Notes under the pieces: model-generated
Told to the model about the DNA's origin: nothing
What the model saw: only the letters and a program-made list of their open reading frames with translations
Database searches by the model: none
Assembly (NCBI GenBank): GCA_044432945.1
Contig: JAWXUD010000023.1
Coordinates: 1 to 27,717 of the forward strand
Direction of reading: 5' to 3'
DNA: 27,717 nucleotides
DNA from: JAWXUD01 sp044432945
GTDB taxonomy: Bacteria > Cyanobacteriota > Vampirovibrionia > Gastranaerophilales > Gastranaerophilaceae
Position numbers and translations under genes: made by a program
In this document: one piece after another, positions 15,671 through 24,125 of the stretch
How the letters are laid out: every line of letters begins with the position of its first letter
How positions within the stretch are numbered: position 1 is the first letter of the stretch

Positions 15671-17554
15671 ATGGCATACGAAAAAAACAGAAAAGGAAAT
15701 GTGCAAAATTTGCAAACTCCTCAAACAAAAGAACAAAAGATTATTATTGCAGAGCGTGATAATATAGCAACGGTTATGGAAAACGGTAAGGTTACGGATT
15801 TTTTCATACAGCGTGGCGATGTAATATTAGGTGATGTTTATCTAGCAACTGTTGATAATATTTTACCTAGTATCGATGCGGCGTTTGTTAATGTAGGCTC
15901 TGATAAAATGGGCTTTTTACACGCTCAAGATGTTATGGGTAAGGGGGCGTTAAAAGATAAGCTTTCGCCTAAACAAAAATTAGTAGTACAGGTTGTTAAA
16001 GAACCAAATGGACACAAAGGTCCTAGGGTTACTACTGAAGTTAGCTTGCCAGGACGTTTTTTGGTCTTGATGCCGAATGAACCAGGGATTAGCGTTAGTA
16101 AAAAAATCGATAACTCTAAAGAAAGAGCAAGACTGAAATCTATCGTTAGTTTAATCAAGCCAGTGGGTGTTGGTGTAATTATTAGAACTGAAGCTGAAGG
16201 ACTTTCTGAGGCTGATATTCAAGAAGATTTAGAAATTTTGTTAGAAAAATGGAATAATATCGTGACTTCAGCTGAAACTCTTACTCCACCAAATTTGATT
16301 TATCGTGATCAAGATTTGTTATATAGAGTTATTCGTGAAGCTTGTTCTGAAAATACTAAAGAAATTATTGTTGATACAGCGTTTGCTCTAAATAGGGTTC
16401 AAACTATTTTGCAAAATTGGCATATGAATAAAAATGTTCAGGTAAACCTGTATAGAGGTACTGAACCTATTTTAATCGCAACTGATGTTCATAAAGAGAT
16501 TAAATCTGCACTAAATGCAAAAGTGAATATGCCTTCTGGCGGTTATTTGTTCGTTCAAACAACAGAAGCACTTACTGTTATTGACGTTAACAGTGGAAAA
16601 TTCACAAGCTCTTCTACTCAAGATGAAACTATTTTGAAAACTAATATCGAAGCTGTTCATGAGATAGCTCGTCAACTTCGTTTGCGAAATATTGGCGGTA
16701 TGATTATCATTGACTTTATCGATATGATTTCTAGAGCTGATAAGTTAGCGATTATGGAAGAGTTAGAGATGGCACTCGAACCTGATAAAGCAAAACCACA
16801 AGTTGGACAACTTTCAGATTTAGGACTTGTTGAATTGACTCGTCACAGACAAGGTCAATCTCTTTCTGAGATATTTACTAAAAAATGTCCACATTGCCAC
16901 GGTTCTGGTCATTCGGTTATTGATTTTAACTTCTCAACTCCGACAGCTGAAGGCGAATATCGTGCAAAAGCTGCTAAGATGAAATTACCTATTAATAATG
17001 GTAATAATAAATTTAAAAATAATAACAATAAGAATAATAATAAACCTCAGCAAGAAGAAATTGTAGAAGTACAAGAAATTGTTGATGTTGCAGTGGCTGT
17101 CGAAAACCCTTCGACTGTTGCTAATTCTGAAAATAATAATCGTAAGCGTAATAACAACCGCCGTAATAGATTTGATAAAAACAAACAGAATAAAGAACTT
17201 GACTTAAATCAAGAAGGTCAAATTCAAACAGCTCAAACTGTTATCAAACCTGATGAAGAAATAAAACCTGTCATTGCAACTACTGTTGTTGAAGAAGTCG
17301 TGGAAGTTGTCGCAACGGTTGTTGAAGAAGTTAAAAAAGCAAAACCTTCAAGAAACAAGAAAGTTCGTGAAGTGAAAACAGAAGAAGTAAGTAATGTTGA
17401 AATTGCTCCAGTAGGAAATGTTGAAACTATAGATGCTGCTCCTGTTGAAGTCGTTGAGGATAAACCTAAACGTAGACCGAATCGTGGTGCTTCTAAAAAA
17501 TCTCGTACAACTAAATCAACTGAAACAGGTGAAGGAAATGTTGAAGAAAAATAA
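15671..17554 (+). CDS. ribonuclease E/G family endoribonuclease
   Basis: RNase E/G enzymes cleave single-stranded RNA in mRNA turnover and rRNA processing. After about 25 extra N-terminal residues come the S1-containing region and the catalytic domain with D305 (I-D-V-N-S-G) and D348 (I-I-D-F-I-D), matching E. coli RNase E Asp303 and Asp346. The Zn-link C-P-H-C (C406, C409) matches Cys404 and Cys407. The C-terminal 190 residues are low complexity: an Asn/Lys-rich stretch, a basic R-N-R-K-R-N-N-N-R-R-N-R patch, Val/Glu-rich segments and a basic end. Such tails usually bind RNA or degradosome partners. An AAAGGAA ribosome site precedes the ATG. The end overlaps the next gene by 17 bp. Confidence 0.94.
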   Translation: MAYEKNRKGNVQNLQTPQTKEQKIIIAERDNIATVMENGKVTDFFIQRGDVILGDVYLATVDNILPSIDAAFVNVGSDKMGFLHAQDVMGKGALKDKLSPKQKLVVQVVKEPNGHKGPRVTTEVSLPGRFLVLMPNEPGISVSKKIDNSKERARLKSIVSLIKPVGVGVIIRTEAEGLSEADIQEDLEILLEKWNNIVTSAETLTPPNLIYRDQDLLYRVIREACSENTKEIIVDTAFALNRVQTILQNWHMNKNVQVNLYRGTEPILIATDVHKEIKSALNAKVNMPSGGYLFVQTTEALTVIDVNSGKFTSSSTQDETILKTNIEAVHEIARQLRLRNIGGMIIIDFIDMISRADKLAIMEELEMALEPDKAKPQVGQLSDLGLVELTRHRQGQSLSEIFTKKCPHCHGSGHSVIDFNFSTPTAEGEYRAKAAKMKLPINNGNNKFKNNNNKNNNKPQQEEIVEVQEIVDVAVAVENPSTVANSENNNRKRNNNRRNRFDKNKQNKELDLNQEGQIQTAQTVIKPDEEIKPVIATTVVEEVVEVVATVVEEVKKAKPSRNKKVREVKTEEVSNVEIAPVGNVETIDAAPVEVVEDKPKRRPNRGASKKSRTTKSTETGEGNVEEK

Positions 17555-17912
17555 TTTGTTAAAGAACCTGATAGTTTTGTCAGTAGTTATATTAGCAGGA
17601 TATTTGTTTATTAATAACGTTTGTGTGGCAGAAGTCGCACAAACGTATTCTGAAGCAGCACAGACTACGGTAGATTTAATTCAAACAGCAACAAAAGAAC
17701 CTACTAATTGGGTTGCTATTGTTCTTAAATTCGTTTTTTCTATTTTAGGAGTTGTCCTAGCCTCTGTGATTATTTATTTGGGGTTGAATTATTATAATAA
17801 AAATATAGTTATGAATAGCGGAGATGTTCCTGATGAAAATAGTACCTTGAACACTCCTAAATCTACAAAAGAAGCTGTTTTGTTTTTTATAAAACAAAAT
17901 AAAATAAATTAA
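17538..17912 (+). CDS. small two-helix membrane protein, unknown
   Basis: The 124-residue protein begins with basic residues and a hydrophobic stretch (L-I-V-L-S-V-V-I-L-A-G-Y-L-F) ending V-C-V-A-E, which could be a signal peptide or a signal anchor. A second hydrophobic helix lies at about residues 60-82 (V-F-S-I-L-G-V-V-L-A-S-V-I-I-Y-L-G-L). The tail is polar. I chose the start at 17538 rather than 17433 because AGGTGA sits 5 nt upstream and because the longer frame would run far into the RNase gene. It overlaps the RNase E/G stop by 17 bp and is translationally coupled. It might anchor the RNase near the membrane, but nothing in the sequence shows that. Confidence 0.8.
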   Translation: MLKKNNLLKNLIVLSVVILAGYLFINNVCVAEVAQTYSEAAQTTVDLIQTATKEPTNWVAIVLKFVFSILGVVLASVIIYLGLNYYNKNIVMNSGDVPDENSTLNTPKSTKEAVLFFIKQNKIN

Positions 17913-17923
17913 GATTAATCAAA

Positions 17924-18841
17924 TTAGCTTTTTTTATCTTGTGCAATGTTTATTAATGTATATAACATTGCATTAATAGGTGTTTTAATATTGTGTTTCT
18001 TGCCTAGTTCAATGACAGTGCCTGCAAAAATTTCTACTTCCGTAATTCTGTTAGCTTCAATATCTTGTAGCATTGAAGTTTTACCGTTTGGTATCATTAA
18101 ACCCAAATTATCAAAAGTTTGAGAGATCATGTTCTCTGTGTTTTTTACACCTTCTGCTTTAGCAATTTCTTGAACTTCAAGCATAATATCTTCTAAAAGT
18201 TTTTTGCATTTTATATCATCAAGCATTTCTTTGAATGTTAATCTTAAAAGTGCTGATGTTTGATTTGCAGAAACGTTCAACATAAATTTTAGCCAAATTG
18301 AGTGAATGATATCGTCAGGAATTTCGTAATTAATACCGACTTTTTCAAAATATTTTTTTATTAATTCTTGATTTGTCATATCAAGTTCACTATCAGTACC
18401 AAAAACTATTTTATTAACGTCATCGTGTGTTATTTTACGACCTTCACGCATTGCACTGTGTCCAATAAAATACGAATAAAGTAATTTTTCAGCACCATAA
18501 GTTTGGGCAATAAGCTTTTCGCTCATGACTCCATTAAGCAACGACAAAATAATAGTGTCATCTTTGATGAAATTTGATAAATCTTTTATTACTTTATCTA
18601 AGCCGTCAAATTTAGTGGCAATAATGATTAAATCAGCCTTGAAGTCTTTATTATCAGGTAATATATATTCTAAATCTAGTGTTTTATCGTTAAATAATGT
18701 TGGATTTTTGTTGTAATGTTCAAATCTTGATTTATCGACTAAGATTTTTAAATCATTATGGTTGTACCGTGATATTTTATCAGCGTAAATGCTTCCGATA
18801 GCACCTATTCCACATATTAGTACTTTTTTTATTTCGTCCAT
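17924..18841 (-). CDS. panE: 2-dehydropantoate 2-reductase (ketopantoate reductase family)
   Basis: This NADPH enzyme reduces ketopantoate to pantoate in pantothenate and CoA synthesis. The 305-residue protein starts with the Rossmann loop G-I-G-A-I-G-S (11-17). K77 (A-T-K-F-D), L-L-N-G-V (101-105), K185 with N189 and N193 (W-L-K-F-M-L-N-V-S-A-N), and S256 with E268 (T-S-M-L-Q-D-I-E) match catalytic and substrate positions of E. coli PanE (Lys176, Ser244, Glu256). The ketopantoate family also holds paralogues of other specificity, so the symbol is likely rather than certain. There is no Shine-Dalgarno; TAAAAT lies 6 nt before the ATG. Confidence 0.85.
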   Translation of the reverse strand: MDEIKKVLICGIGAIGSIYADKISRYNHNDLKILVDKSRFEHYNKNPTLFNDKTLDLEYILPDNKDFKADLIIIATKFDGLDKVIKDLSNFIKDDTIILSLLNGVMSEKLIAQTYGAEKLLYSYFIGHSAMREGRKITHDDVNKIVFGTDSELDMTNQELIKKYFEKVGINYEIPDDIIHSIWLKFMLNVSANQTSALLRLTFKEMLDDIKCKKLLEDIMLEVQEIAKAEGVKNTENMISQTFDNLGLMIPNGKTSMLQDIEANRITEVEIFAGTVIELGKKHNIKTPINAMLYTLINIAQDKKS

Positions 18842-18847
18842 AAAATT

Positions 18848-18876
18848 ATTTTATCAAAAAAAGTAAGAAATGTAAC
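18848..18876 (-). promoter_or_regulatory. leaderless-type promoter of panE
   Basis: On the minus strand GTTACA (18876-18871), a 17-bp spacer, TAAAAT (18853-18848), 6 nt, then the ATG at 18841. The -35 matches TTGACA at 4 of 6 bases. The predicted start site coincides with or abuts the ATG. Confidence 0.55.
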
Positions 18877-18959
18877 AATTTTTTATAAATATGTAAATTT
18901 TTCAATCAAAAAATACTTTATAACCATATAGTGTAGTGAAATAATAGTGTGAAAATTTA

Positions 18960-19739
18960 ATGGGAATAGATGTCTCTAAACCGCTAGGTGTAAGTGGTGT
19001 TAGTTCAAATATAAATGTTGTCCAGAATTCAAAAAGTTTGAATTTTGCTAATACTGGCTATTCTGACACTTTTCAGAATAGAAGTCTTGATCGTTACACG
19101 AGTGAATTTGCGATAAATAAAATGATTTCTAGCAACCCTAAAATACAGGAAATCCTAAAAAAAGAAGGAATTCCTCTAGAACTAAATATTGATGGATTGG
19201 CGGAGGTTTTGAAAGCTCATTCGACAGATACAAAAAATATAGCCCTTGCCGTATGTGATAATTTGCCATTTTCGTTAAAAAATAAAGTTGATAATAAATC
19301 GATAGAAGATGCGTCTTATCTACACGATATTGGTAAAGTTTTTATTCCAAAAGAGATTTTAAACAAGTCTGATAAACTAGATGAAGCTGAAACTAAAATA
19401 ATGCATATGCATTCTGAATTGGGGTTTGAATTATTAAAAATGACTGACATTAATAAAAAGACCTTAAACCTTGTTCGTAACCATCATCAAAACGCTAAAA
19501 AAACGGGTTATCCTTGGGTTGATAAGAACTTTAATGCGGATATTGAATTGCAAATTTTGTCGACTGCTGATAAATATTCAGCGTTAACTGAGGAACGTTC
19601 TTATAAGATGGCGATGTCACCAAAAGAGGCTTTGACCATTATTTATCAAGATGTTAAGGAAGAAAAAATTCACCCATTTGTATTTAGAGCGTTAACAAAT
19701 TACGTAAACAGTCCAGAATCAGCTAAGGTTTTGAGCTAG
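18960..19739 (+). CDS. HD-GYP-type phosphohydrolase domain protein
   Basis: The first 45 residues are Ser/Asn-rich and probably disordered. The rest is an HD-GYP-like domain: H87, L-H-D-I-G-K (H122, D123) followed by I-P-K-E-I-L, H151, N-H-H (H175, H176), K-T-G-Y-P (183-185) and A-D-K-Y-S-A-L-T with D204, then R-S-Y-K. All the usual metal-ligand positions appear to be kept. Many HD-GYP proteins hydrolyse cyclic di-GMP, but no GGDEF gene is in the window and other cyclic nucleotides are possible. The ATG has no Shine-Dalgarno; TATAGT at 18927-18932 could be its -10 with a leader of about 20 nt. Confidence 0.85.
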   Translation: MGIDVSKPLGVSGVSSNINVVQNSKSLNFANTGYSDTFQNRSLDRYTSEFAINKMISSNPKIQEILKKEGIPLELNIDGLAEVLKAHSTDTKNIALAVCDNLPFSLKNKVDNKSIEDASYLHDIGKVFIPKEILNKSDKLDEAETKIMHMHSELGFELLKMTDINKKTLNLVRNHHQNAKKTGYPWVDKNFNADIELQILSTADKYSALTEERSYKMAMSPKEALTIIYQDVKEEKIHPFVFRALTNYVNSPESAKVLS

Positions 19740-19741
19740 AA

Positions 19742-19770
19742 TTTACAAATTTTCATTTTTATATTATTAT
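19742..19770 (+). promoter_or_regulatory. leaderless-type promoter of the symporter operon
   Basis: TTTACA (19742-19747), exactly 17 bp, TATTAT (19765-19770), then 7 nt to the ATG at 19778. Both boxes match sigma-70 consensus at 5 of 6 bases. The predicted transcription start falls on the start codon, and no Shine-Dalgarno is present. Confidence 0.7.
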
Positions 19771-19777
19771 TTGAATA

Positions 19778-21289
19778 ATGAATTTAGATAATGCAATAGA
19801 CACATTTTTGTCACCAATAGCCGATAAAATATCAGGGATAATTTTTTCTTCAGTTACGATTTCTGGGGTAAAGATTGAGTTTTTAGTTGCGTTATTGGTT
19901 GTTGCTGCAATATATTTTACAATAAGAACAAGGTTTATTGGCTTTTGGGGGTTTAAGCATGCAATAAAGCTTATCACTGAAAATTATGAGCATAAAGAAA
20001 TTGTAAAGCGTAAAAAACACGGTGAAGTATCAGCTTTTCAGGCGTTAACAGCTACTATTTCAGCATCAGCAGGAATAGGGAATGTTGCGGGTTCTGCAGC
20101 GGCTGTTTCTATTGGTGGGCCTGGGGTTATATTTTGGATGATTGTTGCTGGTTTTTTATCAATGGGTTTGAAGTTTGCAGAGGTTTTATTGGGAATGAAA
20201 TTCCGTAAGATTAACCCTGATGGGACTGTTGACGGTGGTCCAATGTATTATATTGAAATTGCGTTGAAAAACCATAAATATATCGGTAAATTTGCACCTC
20301 ATCTTTCTAAAATATATGCTGTTTGTTGTATATTTGCGATGATTGGTGGTTGGAATTTGTTTCAGATAAATGCTATGACGACACAAATAACAGAGGTTAC
20401 TGGCGGGGCGGGAAGTTTTTTCTTTGACAGAGGTTGGCTTTTGGGGCTTGTTGTCGCTATAATTACTTACTTCACGATTATTGGTGGGATAAAAGCTATT
20501 GGCAAATTCACATCAAAGGTTACTCCTGTGATGTGTTCACTTTATGTTTTTAGTGCGTTTTTAATATGTTTGATAAATATTCAGCATGTCCCGCATACTA
20601 TACAAATCATTTTGCAAGAAGCTTTTCAGCCAAAAGCTATGGCGGGTGGTGCGTTTGCTTGTATGCTTTGGGGGTTTAGACGTGCAATGTTTGCTAACGA
20701 ATCTGGTTTAGGAACTGCTCCGATTGCGTTCTCTGCTATCAATACAAATCAGCCAGTTGCACAGGCTTTTATTGCCATGCTTCAACCTTTTGTTGATACA
20801 GTTATAGTAGGTTCAGCTACTGCGTTTGTCATTGTTGTGTCTGGGGTTTATTTAGATGCAACTGGACTTGCGGGGATTGAATTGACTTCGAAGGCTTTTG
20901 CTAGTGTATGTCCATTTTTTCCTGTATTGTTGACTATTATGGCTAGTTGTTTCGTTGTTTCGACTATGCTTTGTGGTTCTTATTACGGGACAAAAGCTTG
21001 GAATTATTTGTTTGGAAACTCAACCATTGTGACGAGGACTTTTCAAATTCTTTATTGTATATTTATTATTGTTGGTTCTGCCATGAACTTTCAAAGTATA
21101 ATTAATCTATCTGATGCGTTTACTTTATTTTTGGCAGTTCCAAACTTAATAGCAGTATTTTTATTATCTGATGTTATAATGAAAGAGCTTAAAAGATATT
21201 GCAAAAAGCATGGTGTAGGACTATTTAAGAAAAGAGATATAGAGGAGAGGGCAGAAAATGAAAAAAACTTCAATGATGGAGATAGTTAA
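19778..21289 (+). CDS. AGCS-family sodium:alanine/glycine symporter
   Basis: The 503-residue multi-pass inner-membrane protein matches the AGCS (AlsT/DagA/AgcS) family, which imports alanine or glycine with Na+ or H+. Family signatures visible are G-E-V-S-A-F-Q-A-L-T-A-T-I-S-A-S-A-G-I-G with N-V-A-G following, G-G-P-M-Y-Y-I, and N-E-S-G-L-G-T-A-P-I. Hydrophobic helices cover most of its length and the C-terminus is charged and cytoplasmic. It has no Shine-Dalgarno and a strong promoter ending 7 nt before the ATG. The last 32 bp overlap the start of the uracil-DNA glycosylase gene. Confidence 0.94.
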   Translation: MNLDNAIDTFLSPIADKISGIIFSSVTISGVKIEFLVALLVVAAIYFTIRTRFIGFWGFKHAIKLITENYEHKEIVKRKKHGEVSAFQALTATISASAGIGNVAGSAAAVSIGGPGVIFWMIVAGFLSMGLKFAEVLLGMKFRKINPDGTVDGGPMYYIEIALKNHKYIGKFAPHLSKIYAVCCIFAMIGGWNLFQINAMTTQITEVTGGAGSFFFDRGWLLGLVVAIITYFTIIGGIKAIGKFTSKVTPVMCSLYVFSAFLICLINIQHVPHTIQIILQEAFQPKAMAGGAFACMLWGFRRAMFANESGLGTAPIAFSAINTNQPVAQAFIAMLQPFVDTVIVGSATAFVIVVSGVYLDATGLAGIELTSKAFASVCPFFPVLLTIMASCFVVSTMLCGSYYGTKAWNYLFGNSTIVTRTFQILYCIFIIVGSAMNFQSIINLSDAFTLFLAVPNLIAVFLLSDVIMKELKRYCKKHGVGLFKKRDIEERAENEKNFNDGDS

Positions 21290-21911
21290 AACAAAATGTA
21301 CAAAATGGGCTGGTGGCGAACTTGGTAAAACAGCTAAAAACATAGTTTTTGGTGATGGCAACGTTGAAACTGCGAAAATTGTTTTAATAGGTGAAGCACC
21401 TGGAGAGATGGAAGATGAAACTGGTATTCCTTTTGTTGGACGTGCTGGTCAATTATTAAATGAATTTTTGATTGAAGCTGGTATTTCAAGAGAATGCGAT
21501 TTGTATATTGTTAATACAGTTAAGTGTAGACCTCCTGAAAATAGAGTGCCAACAGAAGCTGAAATTGCTGAGAACAGATTGTATTTGAATGCTCAAATTG
21601 ATATTATTAACCCTAGAGCGATTGTTCTTTGCGGAGCTACTGCTTTGAAATCTTTTGTTGAGTTAGATAAAAAACAAACAATTTCTAAAGTTCGTGGTCA
21701 ATGGATTAACATCAATGTTGATGGAAAAGATTACAATTCTATGACAATTTTCCACCCATCTTATTTGTTAAGAAACCATTCTATGGAAGATGGTTCACCA
21801 AGAAGACTTATGCAACAAGACTTAGCTGAGATTAAAAATGCTTATTTGTCTGATGTAAATCATGATTTTAGTAATAGCGAACAAAGCGAAAATATTTTTG
21901 CGAACGCTTAA
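21258..21911 (+). CDS. uracil-DNA glycosylase family 4-like protein with incomplete Fe-S ligand set
   Basis: Family 4 uracil-DNA glycosylases remove uracil from DNA. The motifs are clear: G-E-A-P-G-E (45-50), G-I-P-F-V-G-R-A-G-Q-L-L (56-67), N-T-V-K-C-R-P-P-E-N-R (86-96) and H-P-S-Y-L-L-R (166-172). The 4Fe-4S cluster normally uses four cysteines (14, 17, 85 and 101 in the Thermotoga enzyme). Here C14 and C90 remain, but position 17 is Trp (C-T-K-W) and the fourth position is Asn106, with the 16-residue spacing kept. Cluster binding is therefore doubtful. The ATG has AGAGGG six bases upstream and overlaps the symporter end by 32 bp. A terminator follows. Confidence 0.92.
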   Translation: MKKTSMMEIVKTKCTKWAGGELGKTAKNIVFGDGNVETAKIVLIGEAPGEMEDETGIPFVGRAGQLLNEFLIEAGISRECDLYIVNTVKCRPPENRVPTEAEIAENRLYLNAQIDIINPRAIVLCGATALKSFVELDKKQTISKVRGQWININVDGKDYNSMTIFHPSYLLRNHSMEDGSPRRLMQQDLAEIKNAYLSDVNHDFSNSEQSENIFANA

Positions 21912-21927
21912 TTGATAATTATAATTT

Positions 21928-21968
21928 AAAAAAAGGAACTCATTAAATGTGATGAGTTCCTTTTTTTT
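21928..21968 (+). terminator. intrinsic terminator of the symporter-UDG operon
   Basis: Stem GGAACTCAT (21935-21943) pairs with ATGAGTTCC (21952-21960) around an 8-nt loop, preceded by A's and followed by eight T's. Confidence 0.92.
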
Positions 21969-22027
21969 ATTGTTTGTTAATATTGATAAAATTTAATCCT
22001 TTTAGTTATTTATTTTTTCAAATATTG

Positions 22028-22036
22028 TGATATAAT
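22028..22036 (+). promoter_or_regulatory. extended -10 promoter upstream of ctpA
   Basis: TGA-TATAAT is a perfect extended -10 element (TGn-TATAAT). No -35 is visible at 16-18 bp. Initiation near 22043 would give a leader of about 120 nt, A/T-rich, in which I see no strong structure. The rest of the 252-bp gap 21912-22163 holds only the preceding terminator. Confidence 0.55.
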
Positions 22037-22163
22037 AATTTAAGAACTTTTAATATAGATTATTTATAGATATTTAGAATTGAAACTTTTTTAAAATTTC
22101 ATCGTCTGAGAAATAAAGAATAAATTTTGTATATTAAAAGTATTTGGAGGAAAACTAGAGAGA

Positions 22164-23396
22164 ATGAGAAACATTATGAAAAAAAGTATTATATTTATGT
22201 CAGCATTTGTCTTGTTGTCTGGTTGGGTAATCAGAGATAATGTATTTGCGTATAGTCCTGCGGATTTGTATGATCAGGTTTGGAGATTGGTTAATACAAA
22301 GTTTGTAGATCAGACAAATAATTCACAAAATTGGTCAAAATGGCGTCATAAGTATGATAAAGAGATTAAAACAAATGAAGATGCTTATGTTGCAATAAAC
22401 ACTATGATTGCGAGTTTGAATGATCCTTATACTAAATTTTTAAACCCAAAAGAGTTTGCTGATGAAACAAGTTCTATCAATGGTTCGCTAAAAGGGATTG
22501 GTATCCAGATCGCTGTAAAAGACGGTAAATTAATGGTTATAGCTCCGATTGAGGACACACCTGCAGAAAAAGCTGGGCTTTTATCAGATGATGAAATTAT
22601 TGAAATTGACGGTGAAAGTACTAAGGGAATCACTGTCGACAAGGCTGCTGAAAAAATCCGTGGTGAGGAAGGGACTGAGGTTACAATCGTAATTAAGCGT
22701 AAAGATTCACCTTTGAAAACTTATAAAATTAAGCGTGCAGAAATAGAGATTAAGTCTGTATCTCAGAGAGTTCCATTAGAGATGGAAATTCCTGAAAATA
22801 TTAGCTATATTCGCTTGAGTTCGTTTATTAGTCGTAATGCTTCAAAAGAATTTGCAGAAATTTTGAATAATGATAAAAATAAAAAAGGTATTATCGTAGA
22901 TTTACGTTCAAATCCAGGTGGGTTGTTGACGAATGCTATTGTTATTTCTGATATGTTTTTAAGCGGGAATACTATCGTTAGTACGGTAGATCGTGATGGT
23001 TATAAGGAAACTCAACGTGCTAGTAAGATGACTTATACTAAAAAACCTGTAGTTGTTCTTATTAATAAAGGTTCGGCATCTGCTTCTGAAATATTTTCAG
23101 GGGCGATGAAGGATAATCACAGAGCGATTATTATTGGTGAACAATCATTTGGTAAAGGCTTGGTTCAAGAGATTAACAAACTTCCGCAAGATGCTGGTGT
23201 CAATATTACTATTCAAAAATACTTAACTCCTGATGGAACTGATATCAATAAAAAGGGTATTTCTCCTGATATCGAGGTTAAGTTGACTGAAGATAACATT
23301 AAAAACAAAGATGATGTTCAGTTGAAAAAGGCTGTTGAAATTTTAACAAAACAGATAAATGGCGAAACTATTATTCTTGGTGGCAACATTTTTTAA
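22164..23396 (+). CDS. ctpA: S41 family carboxy-terminal processing protease
   Basis: This is an exported serine protease that trims C-termini of envelope proteins. Residues 1-29 form a signal peptide (basic start, hydrophobic core, V-F-A before Y30). A PDZ domain covers about 105-195 (L-K-G-I-G-I-Q-I, then P-A-E-K-A-G-L). The catalytic domain has S306 (G-S-A-S-A-S-E-I), K331 (S-F-G-K-G) and Q335, with the same spacing as the Ser-Lys-Gln triad of Bacillus CtpB. Length 410 is typical. GGAGG lies 13 nt before the ATG, somewhat far, with AGAGAG closer. It is monocistronic, ending at a terminator. The CtpA/CtpB naming is by family only. Confidence 0.93.
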   Translation: MRNIMKKSIIFMSAFVLLSGWVIRDNVFAYSPADLYDQVWRLVNTKFVDQTNNSQNWSKWRHKYDKEIKTNEDAYVAINTMIASLNDPYTKFLNPKEFADETSSINGSLKGIGIQIAVKDGKLMVIAPIEDTPAEKAGLLSDDEIIEIDGESTKGITVDKAAEKIRGEEGTEVTIVIKRKDSPLKTYKIKRAEIEIKSVSQRVPLEMEIPENISYIRLSSFISRNASKEFAEILNNDKNKKGIIVDLRSNPGGLLTNAIVISDMFLSGNTIVSTVDRDGYKETQRASKMTYTKKPVVVLINKGSASASEIFSGAMKDNHRAIIIGEQSFGKGLVQEINKLPQDAGVNITIQKYLTPDGTDINKKGISPDIEVKLTEDNIKNKDDVQLKKAVEILTKQINGETIILGGNIF

Positions 23397-23417
23397 AAAT
23401 AGATTATTAGATAAATC

Positions 23418-23454
23418 AAAATTGGCGGATTTCTTTCAGAAATCCGCCAATTTT
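23418..23454. terminator. bidirectional intrinsic terminator
   Basis: The arms AAATTGGCGGATTTCT and AGAAATCCGCCAATTT pair around TTC, with T's after the right arm and A's before the left. It sits between convergent ctpA and the minus-strand secreted protein. Confidence 0.9.
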
Positions 23455-23492
23455 ATAATCTTGTTCTATAAGAAATGTTTATATGTCATTTT

Positions 23493-24032
23493 CTATAGAA
23501 GTTGTGGGAACGTATCTTTTTCTACAAAATGAATTATTCTCTCATTTGGCTCGTAATTCACTTTTCCAGCTTCACAAAATTCGAGTTCATCAACAGCAAT
23601 TTTTCTGACAGCTTTGTATTTAGATCTTTGTTCTCTATCTAATATTTTAAATAATTTTTCATCGTATTTGGTCGCAACTTCTTTCATTTGTTTGTTGATT
23701 TTTTGAATTCTATTTTCTTGTTGCACTATTTCTTTATGTGGTGCGTTATTTTGAACTAGTTCATGAAGTTTTAATTTTTCATCTTTTAGCTCTGGTAATA
23801 TTGTTTCAAGTTCATCATGCTTGGCTTTATCTATTTCTCTTTTAGTCATTTCTTGTTCGTAGTTTAGATTAAGCACATTATACATAGTGTAACGTTCATC
23901 ATACATTGACGTCAGAATATCCATACATTTTAGTTTATTTGGATATTCGTAATTTTCTTCAGTTTGTTCAAGTGCTAATGCTGGTGAAATAATTGTGATA
24001 GCACAAATTGTCGTAATAATTATTTTTTTCAT
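23493..24032 (-). CDS. Spy/CpxP-like secreted helical protein
   Basis: The 179-residue protein starts with a clean signal peptide (M-K-K-I-I-I then a hydrophobic core, cleavage after A-L-A at residue 20). The mature part is all helical and highly charged. Two degenerate LTxxQ-type motifs, L-N-Y-E-Q (56-60) and L-D-R-E-Q-R-S-K-Y (131-139), and the intervening helices recall the Spy/CpxP periplasmic chaperone and stress-sensor fold. C36 and C153 could form a disulfide. GAGGGG lies just before the ATG. It faces the ctpA protease across a shared terminator, so both act outside the cytoplasm. The family call is by pattern only. Confidence 0.7.
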   Translation of the reverse strand: MKKIIITTICAITIISPALALEQTEENYEYPNKLKCMDILTSMYDERYTMYNVLNLNYEQEMTKREIDKAKHDELETILPELKDEKLKLHELVQNNAPHKEIVQQENRIQKINKQMKEVATKYDEKLFKILDREQRSKYKAVRKIAVDELEFCEAGKVNYEPNERIIHFVEKDTFPQLL

Positions 24033-24113
24033 AACCCCTCTTTTTAAAATAAAAATCTTTATAAGATTATTATTGCACGTAATTTAATATTATTCAAGAA
24101 AAAATATTTATAG

Positions 24114-24119
24114 TAAAAT
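24114..24119 (+). promoter_or_regulatory. leaderless-type -10 element of mrnC
   Basis: TAAAAT lies 6 nt before the ATG at 24126, and there is no Shine-Dalgarno sequence. The candidate -35 at 17 bp (TATTCA, 24091-24096) matches only 3 of 6 bases. An alternative -10, TATAGT at 24109-24114, would give a 5-nt leader. Confidence 0.45.
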
Positions 24120-24125
24120 TATCTT

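Noticed and set aside
17433..17537. Longer start for the small membrane protein
   Set aside because: It would overlap the RNase gene by 120 bp; the ATG at 17538 has AGGTGA at proper spacing and begins a normal signal-like N-terminus.
19820..19827. A second GCCGATAA as a sigma-28 promoter
   Set aside because: It lies inside the symporter coding region and has no TAAA-type -35 at the needed distance.
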